DNA from: Acidimicrobiales bacterium
GTDB lineage: Bacteria > Actinomycetota > Acidimicrobiia > Acidimicrobiales > JAHWLA01
DNA: 64,000 bases
Direction of reading: 5' to 3'
NCBI GenBank assembly: GCA_035536915.1
Contig: DATLNE010000001.1
Coordinates: 52,125-116,124 of the forward strand
The translations under genes were made by a program, and so were the position numbers. Of the stretch, positions 8,403 through 17,417 are shown piece after piece; position 1 is the first letter of the stretch, and each line of letters begins with the position of its first letter. The notes beneath the pieces were generated by a model, which saw only the letters and a program-made list of their open reading frames with translations, was not told where the DNA came from and ran no database searches.

Positions 8403-8438
8403 ATCCGGCGCTACCGCGCCGGATCTACGGACCAGAAC
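8389..8438. terminator. Perfect 23-bp inverted repeat holding both convergent stop codons
   Basis: Arms 8389-8411 and 8416-8438 are perfectly complementary around a TACC loop. The modC stop (8400-8402) is inside the left arm. The stop of the minus-strand gene (8411-8413) spans the left arm's last base and the loop. It is likely a bidirectional terminator made from the ends of both coding sequences; there is no T-tract. Confidence 0.75.
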
Positions 8439-9112
8439 CACTGCCCCCAGCCCACCTCGCCGTTGAGGCGGGCCAGCCGCCGGTCGAGATAGCCGCCGGG
8501 CACGGCCACGGGCGCTTCCAGCAACGTCTCGACCTCGCCGACCGCAACGCCGGCCCGGCGGTCGGCGCCTAGCCACCACGAGGCATCGGACGGGCCACCC
8601 CACTCGTGCCGGCGCCAGCCCACCCCGTCGAAGTCGATCGTCTCCGGCGTGCCGCCCACCCCCACCAGGATCTCGCCGTGCACCACGCCCCGCTGGGCGT
8701 ACGAGCCGTCGCCGCCGTCGACCGGCCCCGAGGCCTCCCACTCGATGTCGAGCCCCAGCCCGACCCGGTCGCCCCGTTCGCCGCGCAGCGCCTCGGCCGG
8801 GTCGTCGAGCGCCACGCCGAAGGCCTCCAGCCCGTATGACCAGTGGTCGAACGGCGTCTCGCAGTTCATGTCGGCCCACAGCGCCTCGGCCCGCACCTCG
8901 GCCGACGACGACGAGCGCGGCAGCGGCACGTCGAGCTCACGCACCAACAAGTAGGGACGGCCTGCGCCGACCAGGCCCGCCCAGTACCACGCCGTCCGGG
9001 CGTGGAAGGCGTAGGCCACGAACCCGCCGAGCGACCCGTCGGCGGCCCAGAAGTCGAGCCCCCACACGTCGGGCACGTCGGCCTGGCGGCGCTCCCAGGC
9101 CAGGTCAGCCAC
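8411..9112 (-). CDS. Conserved-looking protein of unknown function
   Basis: About 233 residues, rich in Trp and Gly. The sequence looks like an all-beta protein, with segments such as DVWGLDFWAADGS, TPFDHWSYGLEAFGVAL and a WRRHEWGG motif. It has no signal peptide or membrane segment. It vaguely resembles lipocalin-like or carotenoid-hydratase-like folds, but I do not recognise a family. The GTG start at 9112 overlaps the stop of the upstream swivel-domain gene by 8 nt, which suggests an operon; an ATG at 9160 is the alternative start. It ends inside the inverted repeat shared with modC. Confidence 0.65.
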   Translation of the reverse strand: MADLAWERRQADVPDVWGLDFWAADGSLGGFVAYAFHARTAWYWAGLVGAGRPYLLVRELDVPLPRSSSSAEVRAEALWADMNCETPFDHWSYGLEAFGVALDDPAEALRGERGDRVGLGLDIEWEASGPVDGGDGSYAQRGVVHGEILVGVGGTPETIDFDGVGWRRHEWGGPSDASWWLGADRRAGVAVGEVETLLEAPVAVPGGYLDRRLARLNGEVGWGQWFWSVDPAR

Positions 9113-9434
9113 GGACGAGGCCGTCGTCACCGGAGCAGTCGACCTCGACCTGGCGCCCATCCTCGGGCACCTCGGCCATGGCCGCCGCCACCACGCAGGG
9201 CACGCCGAGGTTGGCAGCCATGATCCCCACGTGGCTGCGGGGCGTCCCTGTGGTGCACACCACCGCTACCAACGACTCCCCCAGCGAGGCCAGCCACACG
9301 GCGCCCGGGTCACGCACCACGGCCACCACGGGCCCCTCCACCCCGGCCAGGTCGGCGGACGTGCGGAACGTGCGCCACGCCCCCCGGACCGGGGGATGGT
9401 CGAACACCTTCATGCCGCGGCCGAGTTCCTGCAC
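9105..9434 (-). CDS. Stand-alone PEP-utilising-enzyme mobile (swivel) domain protein
   Basis: This 109-residue protein matches the swivelling phosphohistidine domain of PEP synthase, PPDK and enzyme I. The segment CTTGTPRSHVGIMAANLGVP parallels the family's TxxGGxxSHxAIxARExGxP, keeping the His at the phospho-acceptor position. The usual partner ATP-grasp and PEP-binding domains are absent here. The start is chosen because TAGCAT lies 7 nt before a GTG at 9434 (leaderless signature); an internal ATG at 9413 is the alternative. It overlaps the next gene, so the two may work together. Its function as a lone domain is unknown. Confidence 0.65.
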   Translation of the reverse strand: MQELGRGMKVFDHPPVRGAWRTFRTSADLAGVEGPVVAVVRDPGAVWLASLGESLVAVVCTTGTPRSHVGIMAANLGVPCVVAAAMAEVPEDGRQVEVDCSGDDGLVRG

Positions 9435-9441
9435 GCCGCCG

Positions 9442-9447
9442 ATGCTA
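9442..9447 (-). promoter_or_regulatory. -10 element, leaderless swivel-domain gene
   Basis: TAGCAT on the minus strand is followed by 7 nt and the GTG at 9434, which decides the start codon of this small gene. Confidence 0.5.
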
Positions 9448-9500
9448 GAGAGTGCCCGCCGCCTGTCCTGCATGCGGGGCGTCCCTGCTAGACCTTGGAC

Positions 9501-9890
9501 GTGGCCCGCTTCCTGAGCCGTGAGTGGTTCGACGACGTGAACGCCGCCGCCGCGAGCGACGACGTGGCCGCCGCCGTTACGCCCGGCCTGCGCCTGGTGG
9601 TGCAGCAGGTGGTGACCGACGGCCCCGAGGGCGACGTGCGTTACGCCGTGCGCATCGAGGACGGCGCGGTGGCCGTCGTGCCCGGTGACGCCCCCGACCC
9701 CGACGTCACCGTGACCGAGGACCATGCCACCGCCACGGCCGTGGCCCAAGGCGAGCTGGCCGCCCCCGTCGCCTTCATGACCGGGCGCATCCGGGTCTCG
9801 GGCGACACCCGGGCGCTGCTCACCGCCCAGCCCGCCCTCCACCGCCTCGATGCCGTGTTCGCCTCGGTGCGCGAGCGCACGACCTACTGA
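9501..9890 (+). CDS. SCP2 sterol-carrier-like domain protein
   Basis: About 129 residues with the layout of a small SCP2 domain: an N-terminal helix (FLSREWFDDVNAAA), then strands around LVVQQVVTDGPEGDVRY, DPDVTVTEDHATATAVAQGEL and GRIRVSGD, and a final helix. Such domains bind lipids or acyl chains in a hydrophobic tunnel. The GTG at 9501 seems the better start; a TTG at 9495 is also in frame. The stop overlaps the next start (TGATG), so it is coupled to the DUF2510 gene. Confidence 0.7.
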   Translation: MARFLSREWFDDVNAAAASDDVAAAVTPGLRLVVQQVVTDGPEGDVRYAVRIEDGAVAVVPGDAPDPDVTVTEDHATATAVAQGELAAPVAFMTGRIRVSGDTRALLTAQPALHRLDAVFASVRERTTY

Positions 9891-10564
9891 TGACGAACGA
9901 CCAGTCGACCAAGGCGCCGGGCTGGTACCGCGACCCCGAGGACCCTGCCTTCATCCGCTATTGGGACGGTGCCCACTGGACCGACCAGCGCCGCGACCGG
10001 CCCGCGTGGGCGCCCGCCATGACCGCCGAGGAGGAGGCCGCCCACCGGGCTGCGCTCCGGCGCCGCAAGTGGTGGATGCGCGGCGCCGGGTCCCTCCTGA
10101 TGGTCGCCCTGCTGGTGGCCACGCTGTTCGCCATCCGCTCCGACGTGCCCTCGATCCCCGCCCGCACGGTCGAGGACACAGCCTTCACCGACGCCGCCCA
10201 GCAGGTGTGCGCCCGACGCATGCCCGCCATCCTCAAGCAGCCGCCCGAGCCCGGCGGCGAGGACAAGCCGAACGCCGACGAGCAGTTGGCCCAGCGAGTG
10301 GAGCGCACCGCCACCGACCTGTCGGGCGTGATGACCGAACTGCGGGCCATCCCGGTGGCCGAGCCCGACCGGGTCGAAGTCGAGGGCTGGTTCCGTGACT
10401 GGGCCACGTTCATCGACGTGGGCCACCGCTACGCCGGCGCCCTGCGTCGGGGCAAGCCCGCCGAGTTCCGCAAGGTGGGCGACGAAGGCACCGCACCCAG
10501 CCGCCGCATCTACGTGTTCGCCAAGGCGAACGGGATGCCCGACTGCGTCTTCTCGGCCACCTGA
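9890..10564 (+). CDS. DUF2510 membrane protein
   Basis: Residues 10-34 (PGWYRDPEDP, RYWDGAHWT) match DUF2510, a short Trp-rich domain found at the N-terminus of many actinobacterial membrane proteins. One transmembrane segment follows at about 66-84, and a 140-residue region outside the membrane has two Cys that could pair. The function is unknown. It is translationally coupled to the SCP2-like gene, and the VOC gene follows 5 nt later. Confidence 0.75.
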   Translation: MTNDQSTKAPGWYRDPEDPAFIRYWDGAHWTDQRRDRPAWAPAMTAEEEAAHRAALRRRKWWMRGAGSLLMVALLVATLFAIRSDVPSIPARTVEDTAFTDAAQQVCARRMPAILKQPPEPGGEDKPNADEQLAQRVERTATDLSGVMTELRAIPVAEPDRVEVEGWFRDWATFIDVGHRYAGALRRGKPAEFRKVGDEGTAPSRRIYVFAKANGMPDCVFSAT

Positions 10565-10569
10565 TCGCC

Positions 10570-10977
10570 ATGGAGATCCTGTCGAGCCGCATCCTGCTCC
10601 ACCCCGTCGACCTGGAGGCGTCGCGGGAGTTCTATCGGGACACCCTGGGCCTGGCCATCTTCCGGGAGTTCGGCGAGGGGCCGACCCGAGGGACGGTGTT
10701 CTTCATGGGCGGCGGGTTCCTCGAGGTCTCGCACGGGTCGTGGGAGCGGCCCGGCCGCAACATCGCCTTCTGGCTCCAGGTGCGTGACTGCGCGGCGGCC
10801 CACGAGGAGCTGGTGGCCAAGGGCGTCGAGATCCTGCGCCCGCCCCTGCAGGAGCCGTGGGGCTTGGTGGAGATGTGGATCGAGGACCCCGACGGCGTGC
10901 GCATCGTGCTCATCGAGGTCCCCGCCGACCATCCCCTCCGGGGCGGGCTCAGCCGCCCACTGCGCCGTCGACCCTGA
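10570..10977 (+). CDS. VOC-superfamily (glyoxalase/dioxygenase-fold) protein
   Basis: The 135-residue protein has one pair of beta-alpha-beta-beta-beta modules: LHPVDLEASREFYRDTLGL near the start and EDPDGVRIVLIEV near the end, with a candidate metal ligand His12 and a late Glu. Members include glyoxalase I, bleomycin-resistance proteins and dioxygenases, so the reaction is open. Its last 29 nt overlap the end of the convergent membrane-protein gene. Confidence 0.8.
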   Translation: MEILSSRILLHPVDLEASREFYRDTLGLAIFREFGEGPTRGTVFFMGGGFLEVSHGSWERPGRNIAFWLQVRDCAAAHEELVAKGVEILRPPLQEPWGLVEMWIEDPDGVRIVLIEVPADHPLRGGLSRPLRRRP

Positions 10978-11659
10978 TGTCCTGCACGTCGACGACTCGG
11001 CCGTCGGCTGCCTGCATGCGCACCTGCACTGTCCGCTCGGCCCGAGGGACGGCGACGGCCAGGTAACGAGCGCCGTCGGGGTGCGCCGGGTCGACGACCG
11101 GGACCACCCGATGCTGTTGCTTGGTGCCCTGCCACTCCACGATCACGTGGTCGACCTCGGCGTCGAGCACGCCGAACACCAGGACGTCGCCGCCGCCTGC
11201 CAGGACGGGGCCGAGTTGGCTGAACCCGAAGGAGTCGCCTGCCCGTCCGCCGTCGAAGCCGCAGCCGCGGGGTGTGTGCTCGCGGCGCCCGTCCGTGGGC
11301 AGGGCGAAGCACGGCGTGTCGTCGCCGGGCGGTGCCGCCTCGAAGCCGGGCAGGCGTTCGGCCCCGTAGAGCGCCCATCGCTCGGTGCCGATCGTGCCTT
11401 CGAGGAGCAGCCGTCCCCCCTCGGGGCCTGCGACTGCCGAGGCAGGCGGTGCCGCGGGCCGTACCGCCTGCTCGCCGCTGGGGCGGAGGGCGACCGCCGC
11501 GCCGACCACGGCCACCGCCGCAGCGGCGGTGGCCAGGAGGGCAAAGGGGCGGTGCGACCGCGGCGCCGGCGCCTCGACGTAGGCGGAGATCTGCTCGGTC
11601 CCCGTCGCCTCGGCGACGGCATGGAGGGTGGCCCGCAGGCGGGTCTCGACGTCGTTCAT
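10949..11659 (-). CDS. Single-pass membrane protein paired with an ECF sigma factor
   Basis: The 236-residue protein has a cytoplasmic N-terminus of about 38 residues, one membrane segment (about 39-58) and a large outer domain with a Cys pair. It overlaps the upstream sigma-factor gene by ATGA, the usual arrangement of sigma and anti-sigma genes. No zinc-binding HxxxCxxC motif is present, so it is not a classic ZAS anti-sigma factor. An anti-sigma or sensor role is inferred from context only. Confidence 0.65.
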   Translation of the reverse strand: MNDVETRLRATLHAVAEATGTEQISAYVEAPAPRSHRPFALLATAAAAVAVVGAAVALRPSGEQAVRPAAPPASAVAGPEGGRLLLEGTIGTERWALYGAERLPGFEAAPPGDDTPCFALPTDGRREHTPRGCGFDGGRAGDSFGFSQLGPVLAGGGDVLVFGVLDAEVDHVIVEWQGTKQQHRVVPVVDPAHPDGARYLAVAVPRAERTVQVRMQAADGRVVDVQDIRVDGAVGG

Positions 11660-12114
11660 CGCATTGTCTCCTTCAGATGGGCCAAGCCTCGGTGGATGAG
11701 TGACTTCACCGTGCCGGGACGGCAGTCGAGGGCGGAGGCGATGTCGGCTTCCGACATGTCCTCGTAGAAACGCAGGACGAGGGCCGCCCGTTGGCGGTAC
11801 GGCAGGCGCCGCAGCGCCGTCCACGTCTCGTCGAACTCCGGGTTGTGGGTGACGGTGACGACGCTGGTGCGCCGGCCCCGTTCCCGTGACAGCCGCCGGT
11901 GTGTGGTGCGCGACAGGTTGACGACGGAGACCCGCAGGTAGCCGTCAGGGTTGGTCACGTGGCCTGCGTTGCGCTGGTAGCCGACGAAGGCGTCCTGCAC
12001 CACGTCCTCGGCCGCCGTCTCCGACCCCGTCAGCAGGTTGGCCAGGCGCAGCAGGGCAGGACGCAGCCGCCGGTACACCTCGTCGGTGGCTTCGCGCTCC
12101 TCGATGTCGATCAC
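11656..12114 (-). CDS. ECF-type RNA polymerase sigma factor (SigE-like family)
   Basis: The 152-residue protein contains region 2 (RRLRPALLRLANLLTG followed by AEDVVQDAFV) and region 4 (LPYRQRAALVLRFYEDMS, then a helix-turn-helix ending GTVKSLIHRGL). It should direct RNA polymerase to a small regulon and is probably controlled by the membrane protein encoded downstream. The GTG at 12114, preceded by a G-rich ribosome site, fits the family start better than the GTG at 12150. Confidence 0.88.
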   Translation of the reverse strand: MIDIEEREATDEVYRRLRPALLRLANLLTGSETAAEDVVQDAFVGYQRNAGHVTNPDGYLRVSVVNLSRTTHRRLSRERGRRTSVVTVTHNPEFDETWTALRRLPYRQRAALVLRFYEDMSEADIASALDCRPGTVKSLIHRGLAHLKETMR

Positions 12115-12159
12115 ACCCCCATGACGCCGCACCCCCGGATGAGGTTGCACTCAGCTCAG

Positions 12160-12714
12160 TCAGTCGACGTCGACGGTCCCGCCTGCCCGCCAGTAGAAGC
12201 CGTCGCGGCGCTCCAGGAACCCTTCGTCGACCAGCGCCCGGCGCAGGGCGGCGTAGTCGCGGTGCCACTTGCCCAACTCGACGTTGACCTCGCCTTCGGG
12301 GTAGATGCGGCCCGGGTCGAAGCGGCCCGCCAGGAAGTCGAGCACCACGACGCGCTTGGCCCGGGAGGCGGGCAGGTGGGTGAGGCGGGTGCCGTCGAGG
12401 AAGTTGCGCAGCACGTCGGCCTGCTCGGGGGTGGCGCCCAACTCCTCGGGGGCGGGGGGCTGCGGGCGGCCTTCGGCGGCGGTGCGCGCCAGGGCGCGAA
12501 GGCGGTCGACGGCCACTCGGAACCCGTCGCCACCCGCCTCCACCAAGCCCGCAGCGACCAGCCGTTCCAGGGCCTTGTGGACGGCCTTCAGGTCGAGCGC
12601 CGTCTGCTCGGCGATGGCGTCGACGGAGCGGGCGCCGAGAGCCACGGCCGCGGTCACCCGCAGCCGGTCGTCGTCGGCCAGCAGCCCGACGATGGTGGCG
12701 GCATCGGTTTCCAT
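12160..12714 (-). CDS. DUF2087 transcriptional regulator with winged helix
   Basis: The 184-residue protein has an N-terminal ArsR-like winged helix (about 1-70). A C-terminal DUF2087 domain follows, with FLDGTRLTHLPASRAKR, FDPGRIYPEGEVN and HRDYAALRRALVDEGFL. These proteins are probable DNA-binding regulators with unknown ligands. It begins 4 nt after the stop of the 82-residue gene upstream, so the two are cotranscribed. Confidence 0.78.
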   Translation of the reverse strand: METDAATIVGLLADDDRLRVTAAVALGARSVDAIAEQTALDLKAVHKALERLVAAGLVEAGGDGFRVAVDRLRALARTAAEGRPQPPAPEELGATPEQADVLRNFLDGTRLTHLPASRAKRVVVLDFLAGRFDPGRIYPEGEVNVELGKWHRDYAALRRALVDEGFLERRDGFYWRAGGTVDVD

Positions 12715-12718
12715 GGCG

Positions 12719-12967
12719 TCAGATGCCGGGGTCCTCCCCCAGCTCCCGCAGGGCGGCGGCGAGGGAGTTGCGCAGGCGGCGGGCGTTCTGCGGCGCCAAG
12801 TGGGCGATGACGCCCGCGCCGGCCTGGCCGATTTCCTCCAGCGTCAGCACCACCCGCAGGTCGCCGCAGGAGTCGCAGTCGTCGGACAAGCCGACCATCC
12901 AACTGGTGCGCCCACGGTCCTCGTCGGGAGGGTGGTCGTCGGCGGCATCGTCGATCGAACGTCGCAT
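12719..12967 (-). CDS. Small protein of unknown function
   Basis: An 82-residue acidic protein with a CDSCGD pair of cysteines in the middle and a C-terminal helix rich in Leu, Ala and Arg. I do not recognise a family. The ATG is 8 nt after a minus-strand TACCGT, so it is probably leaderless, and it heads a two-gene operon with the DUF2087 regulator. Confidence 0.6.
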   Translation of the reverse strand: MRRSIDDAADDHPPDEDRGRTSWMVGLSDDCDSCGDLRVVLTLEEIGQAGAGVIAHLAPQNARRLRNSLAAALRELGEDPGI

Positions 12968-12975
12968 CGGGCAAG

Positions 12976-12985
12976 ACGGTACGCT
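12976..12985. promoter_or_regulatory. Divergent -10 elements sharing one TA
   Basis: Minus-strand TACCGT (12976-12981) lies 8 nt from the ATG at 12967. Plus-strand TACGCT (12980-12985) points to the gene at 13024. The two hexamers share the TA at 12980-12981. Confidence 0.55.
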
Positions 12986-13023
12986 TCGGGCAGAACGTCC
13001 GTCGAAGCAGCAAGGAGGCCCTG

Positions 13024-13242
13024 GTGACCCTGGCCGAGGTGATCGACGACCACTTCCTCCGTCGGTATCGAGAGATGCTCGATGCCGAGGACTCCGCTTT
13101 CGACGCGTTGGAGCACGCGTACGAAGACGGCGACCGTGCCCACTTCGAGGCCGACCTCGAAGCCTGGAAGACGGCGATCAACCGCAAGCTGGAGTTCCTC
13201 CAGCGTTGCGGCGTGCAGCTGTCGGTGTCGCTGGGCGTCTGA
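13024..13242 (+). CDS. Small helical protein of unknown function
   Basis: A 72-residue, acidic, mainly helical protein (VIDDHFLRRYREMLDAEDSAF and EADLEAWKTAINRKLEFL). A strong AAGGAGG ribosome site at 13012-13018 stands 5 nt before the GTG, so this gene, unlike its divergent neighbour, uses a leader. There is no recognised family, and a long perfect inverted repeat follows the stop. Confidence 0.65.
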   Translation: MTLAEVIDDHFLRRYREMLDAEDSAFDALEHAYEDGDRAHFEADLEAWKTAINRKLEFLQRCGVQLSVSLGV

Positions 13243-13246
13243 GCCG

Positions 13247-13294
13247 TTCTGGCACCCGTATTGCGGCGCAGGCGCCGCAATACGGGTGCCAGAA
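13247..13294. terminator. Perfect 23-bp inverted repeat between convergent genes
   Basis: Arms 13247-13269 and 13272-13294 are perfectly complementary with only AG between them, so the tip must open to form a loop. It lies between the stop of the small gene (13242) and the mdh stop (13302). There is no T-tract; it is a likely bidirectional terminator. Confidence 0.75.
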
Positions 13295-13301
13295 GCGAGG
13301 G

Positions 13302-14297
13302 TCAGCCCAGCAGGCCCATCTGCTGCACGGCGTCGCGCTCCTCGCCGAGTTCGGCCACGGTGGCGTCGATGCGCGCCCGGGAGAACTCGTCGATGTCGAG
13401 GCCCTGCACGATCGACCACTGGCCGTCCGCCGTCGTGCACGGGAACGAGGAGATGAGCCCCTCGGGCACGCCGTAGGAACCGTCGGACGGCACCGCCATC
13501 GACACCCAGTCGCCCTCGGCCGTGCCCAGCGCCCAGTCGTGCACGTGGTCGATGGCCGCGTTGGCCGCCGACGCCGCCGACGACGCGCCCCGGGCCTCGA
13601 TGATCGCCGCCCCACGCTGCTGCACGGTGGGGATGAAGTCGGACTCCAGCCACTTCTGGTCGTTGACCAACTCCGCCGCGTTCTTGCCGTCGACCTCGGC
13701 GTGGAACACGTCGGGGTACTGGGTAGCCGAGTGGTTGCCCCAGATCGTCATGCGGGTGATGGCCGTTGTGTGCACGTCGAGCCGCTTGGCCAGTTGCGCC
13801 TTGGCCCGGTTGTGGTCGAGGCGGGTCATGGCCGTGAACCGCTCGCGGGGGATGCCCGGGGCGTTGTTCATGGCGATGAGGCAGTTGGTGTTGGCCGGGT
13901 TGCCGACCACCAGGATGCGCACGTCGTCGGCTGCGTTGGCGGACAGGGCCTTGCCCTGCACGGTGAAGATGGCGCCGTTGGCCTCCAGCAGGTCGGCCCG
14001 CTCCATGCCCTTGCTGCGGGGGCGGGAGCCCACGAGGAGGGCGTAGTTCACGCCTGCGAACGCCTGGTTGGCGTCGTCGGTGCGCACGATGTCGTGCAGC
14101 AGCGGAAAGGCGCAGTCGTCGAGCTCCATGGCCACGCCTTCGAGGGCACCGAGGGCGGGGGTGATCTCCAACAGGTGGAGGATGACGGGCTGGTCGGGCC
14201 CCAGCATGGCGCCACTGGCGATGCGGAACAGGAGGCTGTAGCCGATCTGGCCGGCAGCCCCGGTGACGGCGACGCGTACGGGGGTCTTCTCAGGCAT
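13302..14297 (-). CDS. mdh: Malate dehydrogenase
   Basis: The enzyme oxidises malate to oxaloacetate with NAD in the TCA cycle. The 331-residue length and the start [17 protein letters not shown] match the cytosolic-type MDH family. The NAD motif is at 13-19, the substrate arginine is in the [14 protein letters not shown] loop, and the catalytic His is in [11 protein letters not shown]. The ATG at 14297 is 7 nt from a minus-strand TAGTGT, indicating a leaderless mRNA. It is divergent from the SRPBCC gene. Confidence 0.96.
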   Translation of the reverse strand: MPEKTPVRVAVTGAAGQIGYSLLFRIASGAMLGPDQPVILHLLEITPALGALEGVAMELDDCAFPLLHDIVRTDDANQAFAGVNYALLVGSRPRSKGMERADLLEANGAIFTVQGKALSANAADDVRILVVGNPANTNCLIAMNNAPGIPRERFTAMTRLDHNRAKAQLAKRLDVHTTAITRMTIWGNHSATQYPDVFHAEVDGKNAAELVNDQKWLESDFIPTVQQRGAAIIEARGASSAASAANAAIDHVHDWALGTAEGDWVSMAVPSDGSYGVPEGLISSFPCTTADGQWSIVQGLDIDEFSRARIDATVAELGEERDAVQQMGLLG

Positions 14298-14304
14298 AGG
14301 CCGA

Positions 14305-14314
14305 ACACTATTCT
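14305..14314. promoter_or_regulatory. Divergent -10 elements sharing one TA (mdh / 14324)
   Basis: Minus-strand TAGTGT (14305-14310) is 7 nt from the mdh ATG. Plus-strand TATTCT (14309-14314) is 9 nt from the ATG at 14324. Both share the TA at 14309-14310, and the start codons are only 26 nt apart. Confidence 0.6.
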
Positions 14315-14323
14315 CCCGACTCG

Positions 14324-14749
14324 ATGACAGGCGAAGCCCGAACCCGCATCGCAGCACCGCCCGAGGCCGTCTACGACCTGGTGGCCGACGTGCCCCGCAT
14401 GGGCGAGTGGAGCCCGGAGACGACGGCGTGCCAGTGGCTCGACGGCGCCACCGGCCCCGCCGTCGGCGTGCGCTTCAAGGGCACAAATCGTGTCGGGCCG
14501 GTGAAGTGGTCGACCAAGCCGCGCATCACCGCGGCCGACCGGGGCAAGGAGTTCGCCTTCGACACCGGCAGCACCCGCTGGCGCTACCGGTTCGAGGCCG
14601 TCGAGGGCGGCACCGAGGTGACCGAGTCGTACGAGTCCCACAAGCCGGTCACAAGCCTGTTGTCGACGCTGACGCTGCGCGCCCCCGTGCTCCAGCGCGG
14701 CTTGGAGCACACGCTGGAGCGACTGAAGGCGGCCGCAGAGGGGGCGTAA
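14324..14749 (+). CDS. SRPBCC/START-like ligand-binding protein
   Basis: The 141-residue protein has the helix-grip fold pattern of polyketide cyclase/START proteins: an N-terminal strand, then [20 protein letters not shown], internal strands ([15 protein letters not shown]) and a long C-terminal helix. These proteins bind hydrophobic ligands; the ligand here is unknown. It ends 3 nt before the convergent icd stop. Confidence 0.75.
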   Translation: MTGEARTRIAAPPEAVYDLVADVPRMGEWSPETTACQWLDGATGPAVGVRFKGTNRVGPVKWSTKPRITAADRGKEFAFDTGSTRWRYRFEAVEGGTEVTESYESHKPVTSLLSTLTLRAPVLQRGLEHTLERLKAAAEGA

Positions 14750-14752
14750 GTT

Positions 14753-15949
<1,197 letters not shown>

Positions 15950-15956
15950 GGGCGGG

Positions 15957-15979
15957 AGCCTACCGGCCGCTGCTACCGT
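15957..15979. promoter_or_regulatory. Divergent leaderless promoters of icd and the lipoprotein
   Basis: Minus-strand TAGGCT (15957-15962) is 7 nt from the icd ATG. Plus-strand TACCGT (15974-15979) is 7 nt from the lipoprotein ATG at 15987. The two start codons are 37 nt apart and neither has a ribosome site. Confidence 0.6.
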
Positions 15980-15986
15980 CTTTTTC

Positions 15987-16541
15987 ATGCTCCCCCGGCT
16001 CTTCGCCGTGGGCCTTGCGGCCCTGGCGCTGGCCGGTTGCGGGAGGGACGATCCGGCGGCAGTCCCGTCCACGACCGCCGCCGATCTCACCGACCAACCC
16101 GTCGTGGCCGCCGTGCCCCTGCCGCCCTCGTCGACGCTGGTCCCCAAGCCCCACCTCGAGCCGGACGCCGACATAGCGGGCTTGGCCGACGGGCGCCACG
16201 CCGCCTACGTGAAGTCGGTCGACGTGGGCGCTCGCACGGTGACGGTCGACGTCATCGAGTTCCTCACCGGCGAAGAAGCGGTGCTGGCGTCGGTGGGCGA
16301 CGGCAAGGGCTCCGAGGTGCCGGACGACTACTACATCCGCAACCACAACGCCCGGCTGCGGACGCTTCCGTTGGCGCCCGGCGCCGAGGTGCGGGTGCTC
16401 GACGTGCTCGACCCGGCGCGATCGGTCGCTGCCGATGCCGACGCCTTGGTGCAACTGGTGGCTACGGGCTCGCCGACGCCGTACTGGCTGACCGTGGCAG
16501 GCGGCCGGGTAGCCAAGGTCGAGCAGCAGTACCTGCCTTAG
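15987..16541 (+). CDS. Lipoprotein of unknown function
   Basis: The 184-residue protein has a signal peptide with lipobox LALAGC, so it should be lipid-anchored outside the membrane. A Thr/Pro-rich spacer is followed by a folded domain ([29 protein letters not shown] and [20 protein letters not shown]). I do not recognise a family with certainty. Its stop codon shares three bases with the convergent metF stop. Confidence 0.7.
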   Translation: MLPRLFAVGLAALALAGCGRDDPAAVPSTTAADLTDQPVVAAVPLPPSSTLVPKPHLEPDADIAGLADGRHAAYVKSVDVGARTVTVDVIEFLTGEEAVLASVGDGKGSEVPDDYYIRNHNARLRTLPLAPGAEVRVLDVLDPARSVAADADALVQLVATGSPTPYWLTVAGGRVAKVEQQYLP

Positions 16542-17413
16542 CTCGCCGCCAGGCCCAAGTTGGCGTAGATCTCCCGCGTCGCCGTCGAGCGGTTGAGCGT
16601 GTAGAAGTGCAGGCCCGGAACGCCGCCGTCGAGCAGCTCTTGGCACAGCTCGGTGGCGACCTCGACGCCGACCCGGCGCACGGCGGCGGCGTCGTCGGCC
16701 ACCGCCTCGATGCGGGCGGCCAGGTCGGCAGGGAACTCGGCGCCCGCCATCTCGGCGAAGCGCTTGATCTGCCCGGGGTTGGTGACCGGCATGATGCCCG
16801 GCAGCACCGGCTTGGTGACGCCCCGAGCGGCGAGGTCGTCGACCATCTCGAAGTACGACGACGACCGGAAGAAGAACTGGGTGACGCCGAAGTCGGCGGC
16901 GTCGAGCTTGGCCGCCAAGTGATCTCGGTCGTGGGCTCGGTCGCCCGCCGAACGGGGGTGCAGTTCGGGGTGGGCAGCCACGCCCACCGAGGCCTGCGGG
17001 CTGACCGAACGCACCAGTTCCACGAGCTCCATGGCGTAGGTGAAGTCACTGGCCGGGACGGGCTCGCCCTCGGCCACGATGGGCGGGTCGCCCGCCAACG
17101 CCAGGATGTTCTCAACCCCGTCGTCGCGGTAGCCCGCCACGATCTCGGTGATCTGCGCCCGGGTGTGGCCTGCGCAGGTGAGGTGCGCCATCGCCGTCAT
17201 CGACGTCTCACGGTTGATGCGCACCACGATGTCGTGGGTGCGGTCGCGCGTGGAGCCGCCGGCGCCGTAGGTGACCGACACGAACGACGGCCCCAGGGGC
17301 TCCAGTTCCAACAGCGCCTTTTCCAGTGTGCGCTCGGCCTCGTCGGTCTTGGGCGGGAAGAACTCGAAGGAGAACGTGCGGCCCTGCGCGAGGAGATCGG
17401 CGACTCGGGTCAT
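16538..17413 (-). CDS. metF: Methylenetetrahydrofolate reductase
   Basis: The enzyme reduces 5,10-methylene-THF to 5-methyl-THF for methionine synthesis using FAD. The 291-residue barrel has FSFEFFPPKT near the N-terminus (catalytic Glu), YGAGGSTRDRT, LALAGDPP (FAD-contacting Asp) and the late PGIMPVTN. The ATG at 17413 is 6 nt from a minus-strand TACCCT, a leaderless signature that favours it over the in-frame start at 17455. folD, which makes related folate intermediates, lies close by. Confidence 0.95.
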   Translation of the reverse strand: MTRVADLLAQGRTFSFEFFPPKTDEAERTLEKALLELEPLGPSFVSVTYGAGGSTRDRTHDIVVRINRETSMTAMAHLTCAGHTRAQITEIVAGYRDDGVENILALAGDPPIVAEGEPVPASDFTYAMELVELVRSVSPQASVGVAAHPELHPRSAGDRAHDRDHLAAKLDAADFGVTQFFFRSSSYFEMVDDLAARGVTKPVLPGIMPVTNPGQIKRFAEMAGAEFPADLAARIEAVADDAAAVRRVGVEVATELCQELLDGGVPGLHFYTLNRSTATREIYANLGLAAS

Positions 17414-17417
17414 GGGT

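Noticed and set aside
9105..9842. Extension of the swivel-domain frame to 245 residues
   Set aside because: The first 135 residues lie opposite the SCP2-like gene and read as Gly/His/Val-rich shadow; the TAGCAT promoter places the start at 9434.
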